From: Phycisphaerales bacterium
Lineage (GTDB): Bacteria > Planctomycetota > Phycisphaerae > Phycisphaerales > SM1A02
NCBI GenBank assembly: GCA_022446905.1
Contig: JAKVBT010000009.1
Span: 30,633 to 76,329 of the forward strand
Length of the DNA stretch: 45,697 bases
Direction of reading: 5' to 3'
The notes under the pieces were generated by a model. That model saw nothing but the letters and a program-made list of their open reading frames with translations, was not told the origin of the DNA and did not search any database. Shown in pieces: positions 31,524 through 40,642 of the stretch. Each line of letters starts with the position of its first letter. Positions within the stretch are counted from its first letter, which is position 1. Both the position numbers and the translations under genes were made by a program.

Positions 31524-33689
31524 TCAAGACAAAGTCGCGACGAAGCCTTTGAAGCCAGGTGTGCGACTCTTGCCATCGATGCGCCGAGGTACGATGATGT
31601 TGCATTCGGGGGGGTACATGGCGGCGCAACCACGGGCGACGTCATAGGCAAACGCCACGGCAGACATGGAGCCTGCGTCTGTTGAAACGCTGATGCGTTC
31701 GCCAGTGCAGATATTCCACCGTGCCATGTCGTCAGGATTCAGCAGGATGGCGTCTCTGCAGGGGATGCCACGATAGACATCATTGTCCTCATACACGACG
31801 GTGTTAAATTGACCCTCGCTACGCACAGTCATGACCCGCACTTGCCGATCGCCGATGGGGGCTGGTTGCGGAACCTCCACATCATGAATGATGAGGCGGC
31901 CGTGATCAGTTGCGAAGGATGGTTCATGAAAGGTTCGTCCGGAAATTTGAAACTCATCACCATGACGGATGGAGTCGTATCCAGGAACCAGATCAGCAAT
32001 CATCTCTCGAACAGTCTGATGACTACGCAACGATGACAGATCAAGTGGCAGATCCGCGGGCAGCACCTGTTCGGCAATAGAGAGGAGTACATCTGACTCA
32101 GGTCTTGGACCTTCGTGCCGAAGTGGGCCTCCGTCACTAAAACGGACGAGGTTGAACATGCTCTCCTGCGTAGTTTGCTGCGGCTCTTCGTCACGCGCGC
32201 AGACTGGAAGCACGAGCATCTCGCGCGATCTTGCACGAATCAGGCCAGTGTTGAGTGTTGTGTTCAAATGCACAGCAGTGCCAATACGCTGCAGTGCGGC
32301 GGCGGCAAAATCGGCGTCAGGTGCTGAGCCAAATAGATTTCCCCCCAAACAGATGACGGCGTCCATCTCACCACGGTGAGCGGCCTCTAGGCACCCAAGC
32401 GTGTCTAGTCCTGGTGCTTTGGGCAGATCGAGTCCAAGCGTGTCTTGCAGCGCGTTATAGAACGCTTCCTTCAGTTGAGGTGCTACGCCCACACTACCAA
32501 TACCCTGCACGTTGGAGTGGCCGCGAAGGGGGAGTAGCCCGGCGCCTTCTCTCCCAAGCATCCCTCGACTTGCTGCCAGAGCGCCGAGAATTTGGATCGT
32601 TCGCACGCCATGCGTATGGTGAGTGAGGCCCATCGCCCATGCAAACACAGCATGCTTAGATGCAGCATAGAGATTTGCCAATTCGTGAATTGCATTCTGG
32701 TCAATGCCCGATTGCTCAACGATGTCCGACCATGGAGTCGATTCCACTCGACTGGCCCAGGTCGACCAACCTTCAGCGTATTGGTCAAGCCAAGATTGGT
32801 TGTGTTGTCCAATCTCAAGTAGTCGCTTCATGATTCCAGTCAGCAGCATGGCGTCACCGCCGACAGTGGGTTGTAGGTAGAGATCTGCAACCTGCGATGC
32901 CTTCAGCATGCTTCTGACATCACTTGGAATCTTGAACTTCATGAGTCCTGGCTCACGAAGTGGATTGATGATGATGACTTTTCCACCTCGACGTCTGCAC
33001 TCAACCAGTGTGCGCATAAAGCGAGGATGATTGCTAGACGGGTTAGCGCCAATGACCATGATCAAATCACAGTGCTCCAAATCATCAAGTTGTATGGTGG
33101 CGGTTCCAGATCCGGTCATACTTTGCAGAGCAACGCCAGATGCCTGGTGGCAGAAATAGGAGCAATTGTTGACGTTGTTTGTTCCACGCAGTCTGGCAAT
33201 AAGTTGCAGCAGAAAACCCGCTTCGTTGGATGAACGGCCACTGCTGTAATAGAACGAGCGGTCCGGATTGGTTTTACTTAAGGCGCGACTCGCACGCTCA
33301 ATGGCTTCCTCCCAGGTGATGATCCGAAAGCGATCATCGAGCGACGTAGCGAGCATCGGTTGACGAATTCGACCAAGATGCTCAAGTTCTCGGGGGCTCA
33401 GTCTTTCAAGGGTGGCAAAGGGCTGATCAAGTGTCTCAGGCGAGATGCCACCTTGAAGGTCGGCTCCCATTGCCTGAATTGACTTCTTGCATACTTCTGG
33501 AAACTTGCCGAGTTCATTGACCATTCCACCACGCTGCCCGCCCATTCCAAGGGCGCAGGTCTTGCAGGCGTTCTTACTCCTTAGCGCACGCCACATGCGC
33601 CATAAGCCCCCAGTCTGACGGGCAGTCCGCAGGCTGTATCGAATGGCACGCCATCCTCCACCATGGGCAGCTGGTTTCATGGGATTCAT
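31524..33689 (-). CDS. FdhF/YdeP-family molybdopterin oxidoreductase
   Basis: A 721-residue molybdopterin-dependent oxidoreductase of the formate-dehydrogenase-alpha-like (YdeP) family, probably cytosolic as it has no Tat or Sec signal. It has ITWEEAIERASRAL, NNCSYFCHQASGVAL, LIMVIGANPSSNHPRFM and the C-terminal cofactor-binding domain with VRSEGQFNTVVYED. The N-terminal Cys segment is CKTCALGMGGQRGGM, unlike the C-P-G-C-A-W of E. coli YdeP and without the full four-Cys iron-sulfur box of true formate dehydrogenases. The substrate is therefore unclear. Its neighbour mobA supplies the cofactor. Starts at ATG 33689; ATG 33680 is possible. Confidence 0.88.
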   Translation of the reverse strand: MNPMKPAAHGGGWRAIRYSLRTARQTGGLWRMWRALRSKNACKTCALGMGGQRGGMVNELGKFPEVCKKSIQAMGADLQGGISPETLDQPFATLERLSPRELEHLGRIRQPMLATSLDDRFRIITWEEAIERASRALSKTNPDRSFYYSSGRSSNEAGFLLQLIARLRGTNNVNNCSYFCHQASGVALQSMTGSGTATIQLDDLEHCDLIMVIGANPSSNHPRFMRTLVECRRRGGKVIIINPLREPGLMKFKIPSDVRSMLKASQVADLYLQPTVGGDAMLLTGIMKRLLEIGQHNQSWLDQYAEGWSTWASRVESTPWSDIVEQSGIDQNAIHELANLYAASKHAVFAWAMGLTHHTHGVRTIQILGALAASRGMLGREGAGLLPLRGHSNVQGIGSVGVAPQLKEAFYNALQDTLGLDLPKAPGLDTLGCLEAAHRGEMDAVICLGGNLFGSAPDADFAAAALQRIGTAVHLNTTLNTGLIRARSREMLVLPVCARDEEPQQTTQESMFNLVRFSDGGPLRHEGPRPESDVLLSIAEQVLPADLPLDLSSLRSHQTVREMIADLVPGYDSIRHGDEFQISGRTFHEPSFATDHGRLIIHDVEVPQPAPIGDRQVRVMTVRSEGQFNTVVYEDNDVYRGIPCRDAILLNPDDMARWNICTGERISVSTDAGSMSAVAFAYDVARGCAAMYPPECNIIVPRRIDGKSRTPGFKGFVATLS

Positions 33690-33718
33690 GGTAAATCAAC
33701 GATGGCCTCATGATGTCG

Positions 33719-33724
33719 TACCAT
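33719..33724 (+). promoter_or_regulatory. -10 element TACCAT for the leaderless kinase gene
   Basis: TACCAT ends 6 nt before GTG 33731, the same hexamer as in front of the ricT-like leader. It overrides the in-frame ATG 33710, which lies upstream of the predicted transcript. Confidence 0.45.
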
Positions 33725-33730
33725 GCTCCC

Positions 33731-35593
33731 GTGAATGCAGATGTGGGCATTCTGGTCGTCAATTCCAATGCTGCGGTAAGACGCATGCTGGAATCGCATC
33801 TCCAGCGCGTGAGCCACCGAGTTGTTGGGTGCGGCACTGTCAGCGAGGCTCAGGGTCTTCTAGAAGAAGGCCAATGGTCGTTGCTGCTGATTGATTCAGA
33901 CCTTAATGACGGTTCTGGATATGACCTGATGAGGCATGCCCGAGGACTTCCCGATGGGCACCGTTTAGGGGTCATCATCACCTCCGATCGCGATCAGCCA
34001 GAGCGAATTTTGCGGGCTCTGGAACGTGGGGCAGATGACTACATCACCAGTCCGATTAGTCCAGCAGTTGCCATCGCTCGATCTTCAGCCTTGTTGGCGC
34101 TCCGCGGTCATCGTGAAGACTTGCGGGCTGATGCGCCTATGCTCGACCTTCCACGCTTAGATCGTGTGCTTCGACAGGCATCTGGTGGCGCAGCAAAATT
34201 ACGTGCGATTTGTGATGCGCTTCGGGACGGTTTGCAAGCAGAACGAGCATCGGTCTATCGCTACGATCAAGAGCGGGATGAGTTGCTGACTGTGGTTGCG
34301 CACGGTGAATTGGTTGAGTCAGGAAGTCCGCTTATCCGAATGCCCGCAGAATCTGGTCTCGCAGGCGCGTGTCTTCGACTTGGACATTTATTGAATACAC
34401 CAGTGGCCTATGAGGATGAGCGATTTAATCCTCAGTTTGACCAAGAAACAGGATTCCGAACGGAATCTGTTCTGAGTCTTCCACTTCGCGATGAAGACAA
34501 TGAGCTTATTGGTGTGGCGCAGGTTCTAAACCACGAGCATGGCCCATTCACAGCGCATGAGGAAGTAAAGGCGAGGCAACTCGCACCGCGATGCGCATTG
34601 ACTCTGGCAGAGGCTTTTTTTGAGGTTGATCAGGAACTTAATCTTGCCGCCACCATTGTTGCGCAGCCGGGAAGTGCAACCTTCATGCCCACGATGCTCG
34701 GCAGTGACCGAATCAGCACAGGCATACTGCCATCCGGCGGGCGTGCGGATCCTGAAAAACTGATTGGTACTGAAATCGGTCGTTATCGAGTGACCTCGGT
34801 TCTAGGCCGCGGAAGTCAGGCAAGTGTGCTGGAAGGTGAAGATGAACTACTTGACCGACGGGTGGCAATTAAACTATTGGCGCCAGATTCAGCACGCATA
34901 CCAATGTTGCGGCGGCAGTTTATGCAAGAAGCACGCAGCATGGCCAAATTGGTACACCCCAATACAGTGGCGATTCATGATGTTGGTGATCTTGATGGTG
35001 CTTTGTATCTGGTGATGGAGTGTTGTCCAGATGGAACTGCTTGGGACATGCTTCGGCGCGAGGGCGAATTAGAGGCCAAGATTGTTGCTCGGATACTCAG
35101 AGATGCATGCCGTGGCCTTGATGCGGCGCATAAACGGGGCATGATTCACAGAGACATCAAGCCCGACAACATCTTGATCGATGATGGTGGGACCGCCAAG
35201 TTGAGCGACTTTGGCCTGGTTCTCGCACCGAATATGACAGATCTTGCTGGCCGTGATCATGTCGTCGGCACTCCTCATTACATGAGCCCAGAGCAGTGTG
35301 ATGGCGGGCTGGTAGATCACCGAAGTGACCTCTACGCCATGGGTGCAACCTGCTATCACCTGCTTACTGGACAAGCGCCATTTCACGGCAGCCGTGATGT
35401 GAAGGAACTCATGAAGCAGCACTGCGGCACACCGTCTCCAGATCCTCGGGATGCCAAGCCTGATGTGCCGGAAGAGATGGTCTCAATCATTGGATCAGCG
35501 ATGGCAAAGAAACCAGAGGATCGATACCAGGCGGCTGCCGAGATGCTGCGTGACTTTCAGGCCATTCTGGATTCTCACGTTGCTGGCGGGTAG
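33731..35593 (+). CDS. Pseudo-receiver, GAF and Ser/Thr protein kinase fusion
   Basis: A 620-residue cytosolic signalling protein. Residues 5-118 form a receiver-like domain: the phosphoacceptor position is Asp55 and Thr84 is kept, but the acidic pair that binds magnesium is Asn11-Ser12 and the conserved Lys is Ser107. A GAF domain follows (about 150-310, FRTESVLSLPLRDEDNELIGV). A Hanks-type kinase spans about 351-612: Gly loop LGRGSQASV, VAIK with Lys381, HRDIKPDN with catalytic Asp475, DFG and the SPE that replaces APE. The kinase looks active. Start GTG 33731 is chosen from the -10 element. It is followed by a STAS gene, suggesting that the kinase phosphorylates that protein or controls its partner. 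Confidence 0.92.
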   Translation: MNADVGILVVNSNAAVRRMLESHLQRVSHRVVGCGTVSEAQGLLEEGQWSLLLIDSDLNDGSGYDLMRHARGLPDGHRLGVIITSDRDQPERILRALERGADDYITSPISPAVAIARSSALLALRGHREDLRADAPMLDLPRLDRVLRQASGGAAKLRAICDALRDGLQAERASVYRYDQERDELLTVVAHGELVESGSPLIRMPAESGLAGACLRLGHLLNTPVAYEDERFNPQFDQETGFRTESVLSLPLRDEDNELIGVAQVLNHEHGPFTAHEEVKARQLAPRCALTLAEAFFEVDQELNLAATIVAQPGSATFMPTMLGSDRISTGILPSGGRADPEKLIGTEIGRYRVTSVLGRGSQASVLEGEDELLDRRVAIKLLAPDSARIPMLRRQFMQEARSMAKLVHPNTVAIHDVGDLDGALYLVMECCPDGTAWDMLRREGELEAKIVARILRDACRGLDAAHKRGMIHRDIKPDNILIDDGGTAKLSDFGLVLAPNMTDLAGRDHVVGTPHYMSPEQCDGGLVDHRSDLYAMGATCYHLLTGQAPFHGSRDVKELMKQHCGTPSPDPRDAKPDVPEEMVSIIGSAMAKKPEDRYQAAAEMLRDFQAILDSHVAGG

Positions 35594-35619
35594 GGTGCTT
35601 GTTTGAGAGAGGCATTGCT

Positions 35620-35991
35620 ATGAGTTCATCGACCCCCCAGAGCCTGTTCGTCCGCTTTAGCACAGATGATGATGCATTTGTGGCGACGCTCGATGCGCCT
35701 TCAATCAACCAGCGAGAAGCTGAAATCATCGGGTCCTCAATAGAGGAAGCAATGGTGGATTTGGCTGGGTATAAGTGGTTTGTCGTTGATATGGCAGAAG
35801 TGACATTTATGAGCAGCATGGGTATTGGCATGCTGATTGATGCCCGCAGCCGAGCAGTAGGTCGAAAGATGAAACTTGTTTTGGCAAATGTCACCAAGGA
35901 TCTTGAGCAACTGCTCAAGATGGTCAAACTGGATAAGGTCTTTGTCATCTGCAGCAGTGAGAAGCAGTTGAGAAAAGCACTCAAGCGCTGA
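35620..35991 (+). CDS. STAS-domain anti-sigma factor antagonist-like protein
   Basis: A 123-residue single STAS domain (SpoIIAA/RsbV-like). The core is KWFVVDMAEVTFMSSMGIGMLIDARSRAVGRKMKLVL. At the phosphorylation site F-M-D-S-S-G of SpoIIAA it has F-M-S-S-M-G, so the phosphoacceptor Ser is kept while the preceding Asp and the next Ser are replaced. GAGAGG at 35607-35612 lies 7 nt before ATG 35620. It lies 26 nt after the kinase gene and overlaps the next gene by TGATG. Probably a partner switch downstream of the kinase; no sigma factor or anti-sigma kinase is in the window. Confidence 0.85.
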   Translation: MSSSTPQSLFVRFSTDDDAFVATLDAPSINQREAEIIGSSIEEAMVDLAGYKWFVVDMAEVTFMSSMGIGMLIDARSRAVGRKMKLVLANVTKDLEQLLKMVKLDKVFVICSSEKQLRKALKR

Positions 35992-36542
35992 TGGCGGAGT
36001 TGCACCCAGAGCAATTGTCCGAAGCCCCCCCCGCAAGCAATGGCCTTGGGCTTGCCTCTTTTATTGTTGCGATCGTGGGTCTGTGCAGCGGGGGCTGTTT
36101 GAGCTTCATAGGATTTGTCATGGGTCTGATTGCGCTACGCAACGAGCCAAAGGGGTTTGCTATTGCGGGCATCATTATTGGATTTATAGGCACCTTTGGC
36201 GGCCTGATTCTTGCGGCATCATTCTTTGGCCTCTTTGGCGCCTTCGGTCTTGGAATTGCCACAATCTTCTTTAGTGAAATCAATATAGGCATCAAGCAGG
36301 CAAATAATGCCGCTGAAGTTGTCCGCACATGGCAAATTGAACATGGGGGCACATTGCCAACTTCTGAGCAGGCCAAGCAGGCGTTGGCTGCAGCAGGCCT
36401 TGATGTCTCCTACACACTTCTCAGCCCAGATGAATTTGAGATTCAGTTTGTGCTCGACCCCGAGAACCAGCGTGCGTGGTCATTTACAAGTGCCTATGAC
36501 AGCGATGGTGAACGCATCGAGTTTCATTGGAGCACGGACTAG
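35991..36542 (+). CDS. DUF4190-like membrane protein with C-terminal soluble domain
   Basis: A 183-residue protein with two hydrophobic regions at about residues 18-80 (LASFIVAIVGLCSGGCLSFIGFVMGLIAL and FAIAGIIIGFIGTFGG), the DUF4190-type layout, then a third hydrophobic stretch to about 95. The C-terminal 80 or so residues are soluble and may be a small sensor or pilin-like end (IKQANNAAEVVRTWQ). The start shares its A with the STAS stop (TGATG), so it belongs to the kinase-STAS unit. Function unknown. Confidence 0.6.
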   Translation: MAELHPEQLSEAPPASNGLGLASFIVAIVGLCSGGCLSFIGFVMGLIALRNEPKGFAIAGIIIGFIGTFGGLILAASFFGLFGAFGLGIATIFFSEINIGIKQANNAAEVVRTWQIEHGGTLPTSEQAKQALAAAGLDVSYTLLSPDEFEIQFVLDPENQRAWSFTSAYDSDGERIEFHWSTD

Positions 36543-36549
36543 CGCGCGA

Positions 36550-37986
36550 TCAAGTTGTGGTAATGAGATCAATCAATGCCTCAATGTCAAAGTCCTCGAC
36601 AGAGAGCGTCCCGATGGCAAACCGAATCACGAGTGTATTGTTGAGGCTGCAGTGGGTCACTGCAAAGCGGCCCGAATTGTTGATTCGTTGCAGTAGTGCC
36701 TGAGTTGCAGCATCGCCATTGCGGTGTCGAGCACAGACTAATGAAAGAGAACGAGGTGCTGCGAGTTCTAGATGAGGCATCGAAGCAATTGCATGCTCTA
36801 GGGAAGCGGCAAGTTCAATGTGATGATCAATCATCTTTGCAAGTGCACTAACGCCAGTGCGACGCAGCAGCAACCAGAGTTTGAGGGCTCGAAATCGACG
36901 GCCAAGTTGGACATGCCAATCGCGATAGTCGATGACGTGACCTTCCTCGCTTTGCTTATTACGAAGGTACTCAGGGTCGATGGCCATAGCAGTTGTTAGT
37001 GCGCGGCGATCTGCCACCCACAAACAACAACAATCAAAGACCGCACCAAGCCACTTGTGCGGGTTGAAGCACCAGGAATCTGCCTGGGCAGCGCCGGCAA
37101 TGATCAGATCGCGATGCGTTGGGCTTATCGCTGCTGATCCAGCCCATGCGGCATCAACATGCAGCCACATGTCATGTGATTGACAGATTGCGCTGATGGC
37201 CTCAACCGGATCAAATGCTCCACTGGCGGTTGTTCCGACAGTAGCCGAGCAGAAAAAAGGCTTTAGCCCTGCGTGGAGATCAGCCTCCACTTGAGTTTGG
37301 AAGGCATCAATATCCATGCAATAGTTTTGGTCGGTTGGAATAGATCGGAGATTGGCTCGGCCGATCCCAGTGATGCCAACCGCCTTGGCCATCGACGAGT
37401 GCGCCTGGTTGCTGCAATAGGCAACAAGTCCTTCTGCGGCACTTGGCCCATGCTCATTGACCTGTCCATTGGTAGCGCGTTCTCGTGCAGCCACCAGTGT
37501 GGCTAGTACAGCACTGCTTGCGGTGTCTTGAATGACGCCTCCGCCATCCCCGCCTTCGGCAAACTGATCAGGCAAGCCGATCGACTTACGCATCCATTCC
37601 ATCATGCGCATTTCTAATTCAGTGCAGGCTGGACTCGAGAGCCACAACATGCCCTGTTGCGACATGACCGACGAGAGCAAGTCGCCAATGATGGAGTCAG
37701 GGTGGGCGTTGCATGGAAACCATGCCATCCAGCCAGGCGTATCCCAGCGCACCAGTCCAGGTTTGATGTACTCATTCAGATCGCGCAGCACCGCGTCCAA
37801 GGGGTCTGGCGCTATGGGCGGATGATCTGGAATTGCCGCCAAAATCGTTCCAGGGGCGACATCGGACCAAGGAGCATCATGTTCACCATCGGCTAGATGC
37901 TTTTCCACCCAAGGCAACACCTGCTCCACATCGGATAGAAATGCATCTGGCGAACGCCGCCACGGCCTAGGTGGGCGCGTGCTCAT
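36550..37986 (-). CDS. Aromatic-L-amino-acid decarboxylase-like PLP enzyme
   Basis: A 478-residue group II PLP decarboxylase. The PLP lysine is Lys311 in SWCFNPHKW, with Asp278 in LHVDAAW bonding the pyridine nitrogen and SQQGMLWLSSPACTELE forming the substrate pocket. The flexible loop reads AIDPEYLRNKQ, so Tyr340 aligns with the catalytic loop Tyr of true decarboxylases rather than the Phe of aldehyde synthases. IDYRDWHVQLGRRFRALKLW follows as in animal and plant enzymes. The amino-acid substrate (Tyr, Trp or DOPA-like) cannot be read from sequence. The start overlaps the stop of the peptidase gene by ATGA. Last gene of the ispE operon. Confidence 0.9.
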   Translation of the reverse strand: MSTRPPRPWRRSPDAFLSDVEQVLPWVEKHLADGEHDAPWSDVAPGTILAAIPDHPPIAPDPLDAVLRDLNEYIKPGLVRWDTPGWMAWFPCNAHPDSIIGDLLSSVMSQQGMLWLSSPACTELEMRMMEWMRKSIGLPDQFAEGGDGGGVIQDTASSAVLATLVAARERATNGQVNEHGPSAAEGLVAYCSNQAHSSMAKAVGITGIGRANLRSIPTDQNYCMDIDAFQTQVEADLHAGLKPFFCSATVGTTASGAFDPVEAISAICQSHDMWLHVDAAWAGSAAISPTHRDLIIAGAAQADSWCFNPHKWLGAVFDCCCLWVADRRALTTAMAIDPEYLRNKQSEEGHVIDYRDWHVQLGRRFRALKLWLLLRRTGVSALAKMIDHHIELAASLEHAIASMPHLELAAPRSLSLVCARHRNGDAATQALLQRINNSGRFAVTHCSLNNTLVIRFAIGTLSVEDFDIEALIDLITTT

Positions 37987-39701
37987 ACAGGCAGTCGACT
38001 CAACTCATCTTCGACCTCAGCCATCAGTCGCGCAATCATCACTGGACTGAAGTCGAACTGTAGACCAGCAGCGTCAAAGAGTGCGGGAAGTGGCTTTGAC
38101 CCACCCAATGACATCGCCGTTCGGTAGTGATCAATGGCTCGAGCGGGATCCTCTCGATACATAAGCCACATCTGCAGCGCCCCAAGTTGAGCAATTCCAT
38201 ATTCGATGTAATAGAAGGGAACTTCAAAGAGGTGTAGTTGGCGGTGCCACAGTTTGGCGCGAGCAGTGTCTAGTCCTTCCCATGACACATCTGGTCCATA
38301 GATTGCATGCAACTCAAGCCAGTAAATTTCGCGTTGGTCTTGAGTGTGATGTGGATGGGTATACAGCCAATGTTGGAAGGCGTCGATGGTGGCAATCCAA
38401 CACAAGCTGCTGATTACACCCTCGAGATGTGTTCGACGGGCACGGTCCGCATCTTCTTGCGATAAATACTCATCGAGATAGGGGTGGGCAATCAACTCCA
38501 TGCTCATTGAAGCAACTTCTGCGAACTCGATTGGCGGGTGGCGGTAATTGACCAGTGGCTCGTCACGGGACAGCATGGAGTGAAATGCATGCCCGGCCTC
38601 ATGCACCATGGTGTCTACATCCCGCATGAGTCCAGCTGCGTTCATGAATATGAAGGGAAGGCGTCTGCGATCGCGGTCGTACTGGTAACCGCCCGGCGCC
38701 TTGCCCTTGCGCGACTCTAAATCAAGCGAATCGCCTTCACGCATGGTGTCAAAAAGACCACCAAGTGAAGGGTCGACACGATGAAACAGCCTACTTGTGC
38801 GATTGACAAGTTCGTCAGCGCCCGCAAAGGGCTTGAGTGGGTCGCGGCCGAGTGGGTCCACATCCAAATCCCATGGCCGCAAAAGATCAACTTTCATTGC
38901 CTCTGCTCGAAGGCGATTGCTCGTGTGCATGATCGGCACACAATTCTCACGAACCCCTCGATGGAATGACTCGCACGTCGCTGGTGTGTAATCAAATCGA
39001 TGTTTGGCTTGGAATGACCAAGAGCGGAAGTCTTCGTGGCCTGCATTATCTGCAATCGTGTTCCGCACCGTGACCATCTGACTAAAGATCTCATCTAACT
39101 TGTCAGCATCCTGAAGACGACGCTCAGTGATTGTTTCAAATGCGCTTTGTCGGACCTTGCGGTCAACGACTTGCATGTATGGCCCCATCTGAGGAAGTGT
39201 CTTTTCCTCACCATCAAACTGCACAGTCATGGCTCCGCAGATTTCAGAGTATTGCTGTCCGAGTTTGGTGTCTTCAACCTCGAGCGGAATATTCTCCTCA
39301 CGGAACAGCTTTACATCAGATTCAAGATCGCGCAGCAGTACTCCATAGCGATCTTGATCGAGATCATCTGCAAAGGGACACTGCGCAATATGCCGGTCGA
39401 GTTGAAATGAGATGTCCTTGAGTTTAGGAACGATCTCTTCAACAAATGACAAATACGCTTTCTTAATGTCCTCATCGTCTGTGTGGCGTGTCATCTCGAT
39501 ATAGAGCGTGGCCCCTGCTTCATTCACTGCGGCATCGAGTTCGCTGCGATCGAGGAGCAGTTGCTCAAGACAACCTTTGCACTTGAGTTTGCGATTCAAC
39601 AATTGGTCGTAGAGGGGCTGGACTGCAGACCAATCAGCCCCATGTAGATCGGCAGGGGCAAAGCTGATATCGGTTGGGTAGGCCGTAAGGAGGGTAGTCA
39701 T
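37983..39701 (-). CDS. pepF: M3-family oligoendopeptidase (PepF-like)
   Basis: A 572-residue zinc metallopeptidase of family M3 that degrades short peptides in the cytosol. The zinc site is HEAGHAFH near residue 368, with the third ligand in EFAEVASMSMEL; GGYQYDRDRRRLPFIFMN precedes it as in oligoendopeptidase F. Length is normal. No signal peptide is visible. It overlaps both neighbours by ATGA (ispE upstream, decarboxylase downstream), so the three are one operon. A functional link to isoprenoids or amines is not evident. Confidence 0.9.
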   Translation of the reverse strand: MTTLLTAYPTDISFAPADLHGADWSAVQPLYDQLLNRKLKCKGCLEQLLLDRSELDAAVNEAGATLYIEMTRHTDDEDIKKAYLSFVEEIVPKLKDISFQLDRHIAQCPFADDLDQDRYGVLLRDLESDVKLFREENIPLEVEDTKLGQQYSEICGAMTVQFDGEEKTLPQMGPYMQVVDRKVRQSAFETITERRLQDADKLDEIFSQMVTVRNTIADNAGHEDFRSWSFQAKHRFDYTPATCESFHRGVRENCVPIMHTSNRLRAEAMKVDLLRPWDLDVDPLGRDPLKPFAGADELVNRTSRLFHRVDPSLGGLFDTMREGDSLDLESRKGKAPGGYQYDRDRRRLPFIFMNAAGLMRDVDTMVHEAGHAFHSMLSRDEPLVNYRHPPIEFAEVASMSMELIAHPYLDEYLSQEDADRARRTHLEGVISSLCWIATIDAFQHWLYTHPHHTQDQREIYWLELHAIYGPDVSWEGLDTARAKLWHRQLHLFEVPFYYIEYGIAQLGALQMWLMYREDPARAIDHYRTAMSLGGSKPLPALFDAAGLQFDFSPVMIARLMAEVEDELSRLPV

Positions 39702-40594
39702 GAGGAGGACTCCACTGTGGGTTGATCAAGGAGTGTTGGTTGAACCGCAATGGCTTTCAGGTCAAGTTGTTCTTCAATAGCAGCCTGTAGAGCATCAGCC
39801 TCCATGCTGGTATCGCAGGTCATGAACAGTGTGGATCCGCTGCCGCTGACAAGCACGTCGCGGCCCATTGCGGCTTCAAGTGTATGCATGTGATCACGCA
39901 GTTCGCTTTGGATATGAAAAGCTGCCTGAGTGAGGTCGTTGAAACGAGGTCCCCCTTGTATCGCGGCTCGAACAGCGTCAGAACGCAGTGCTGATGTGCC
40001 AAGTTCATCAAACGATCGATACACCTCCCCAGTATTGCATCGCAGTTCGGGCAGAATCAGTACCGCGTAAAAATCAGGAAGTGTAGATTGGGGCGTAATG
40101 ATATTGCCCGTTCCTTCGACCAGTGCACTGCCTCCATCAATGAGAAATGCAACATCAGAACCAATCGCGCCGGCGATGTGTCGCATGGCATCGGTATCAA
40201 GTTGCAGATCAAACAACTGATTGCACGCGCGTAGTACTGCAGCGGCATCAGAGGATCCGCCTCCCAGCCCAGCTCCAACAGGAATGCGTTTCTCTAGTTT
40301 GAGTTGAATAGGAAGTTGGCGGGAGCTATATCGCTCAATTGCTTGGTGCATCCGAACGGCGAGGTCAGACTGCACGGGCCAATCAATGTCAGTCTTGTGT
40401 GGCGCATCAGCATGCCAGAGGATGGCGTACCTTGAAATGGCATCATCCTCAAGTCGAGTGACCTCAAGGTCATCATAGAAGTCAACAGTGACCATCCAGG
40501 AGGAGATTGGATGGAGGCCACTATCGTCAGTCGGTCCGACAGAGAGTGACAGATTGAGCTTGGCCGGAGCAGATTCGAGGAGTCGTGTGCGCAT
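39698..40594 (-). CDS. ispE: 4-diphosphocytidyl-2-C-methyl-D-erythritol kinase
   Basis: A 298-residue GHMP kinase of the MEP isoprenoid pathway. The family start APAKLNLSLSV lies at residue 9 and the ATP loop is PVGAGLGGGSSDAAA; the C-terminal VSGSGSTLF is the third GHMP motif. The frame is open to 40630, but TATGCT on the minus strand (40606-40611) lies within that extension, so the start is ATG 40594. Divergent from ybjQ and first gene of the ispE-pepF-decarboxylase operon. Confidence 0.93.
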   Translation of the reverse strand: MRTRLLESAPAKLNLSLSVGPTDDSGLHPISSWMVTVDFYDDLEVTRLEDDAISRYAILWHADAPHKTDIDWPVQSDLAVRMHQAIERYSSRQLPIQLKLEKRIPVGAGLGGGSSDAAAVLRACNQLFDLQLDTDAMRHIAGAIGSDVAFLIDGGSALVEGTGNIITPQSTLPDFYAVLILPELRCNTGEVYRSFDELGTSALRSDAVRAAIQGGPRFNDLTQAAFHIQSELRDHMHTLEAAMGRDVLVSGSGSTLFMTCDTSMEADALQAAIEEQLDLKAIAVQPTLLDQPTVESSS

Positions 40595-40605
40595 GGTGGT
40601 CGCAC

Positions 40606-40615
40606 AGCATAGAAT
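40606..40615. promoter_or_regulatory. Overlapping divergent -10 elements of ispE and ybjQ
   Basis: On the minus strand TATGCT occupies 40606-40611 and serves ispE (start 11 nt further on). On the plus strand TAGAAT occupies 40610-40615 and serves ybjQ (start at 40643). The two hexamers share two bases, so only one polymerase could open the site at a time. Confidence 0.4.
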
Positions 40616-40642
40616 GCCAGCCTCACTCAAGGGAGATCAAGC

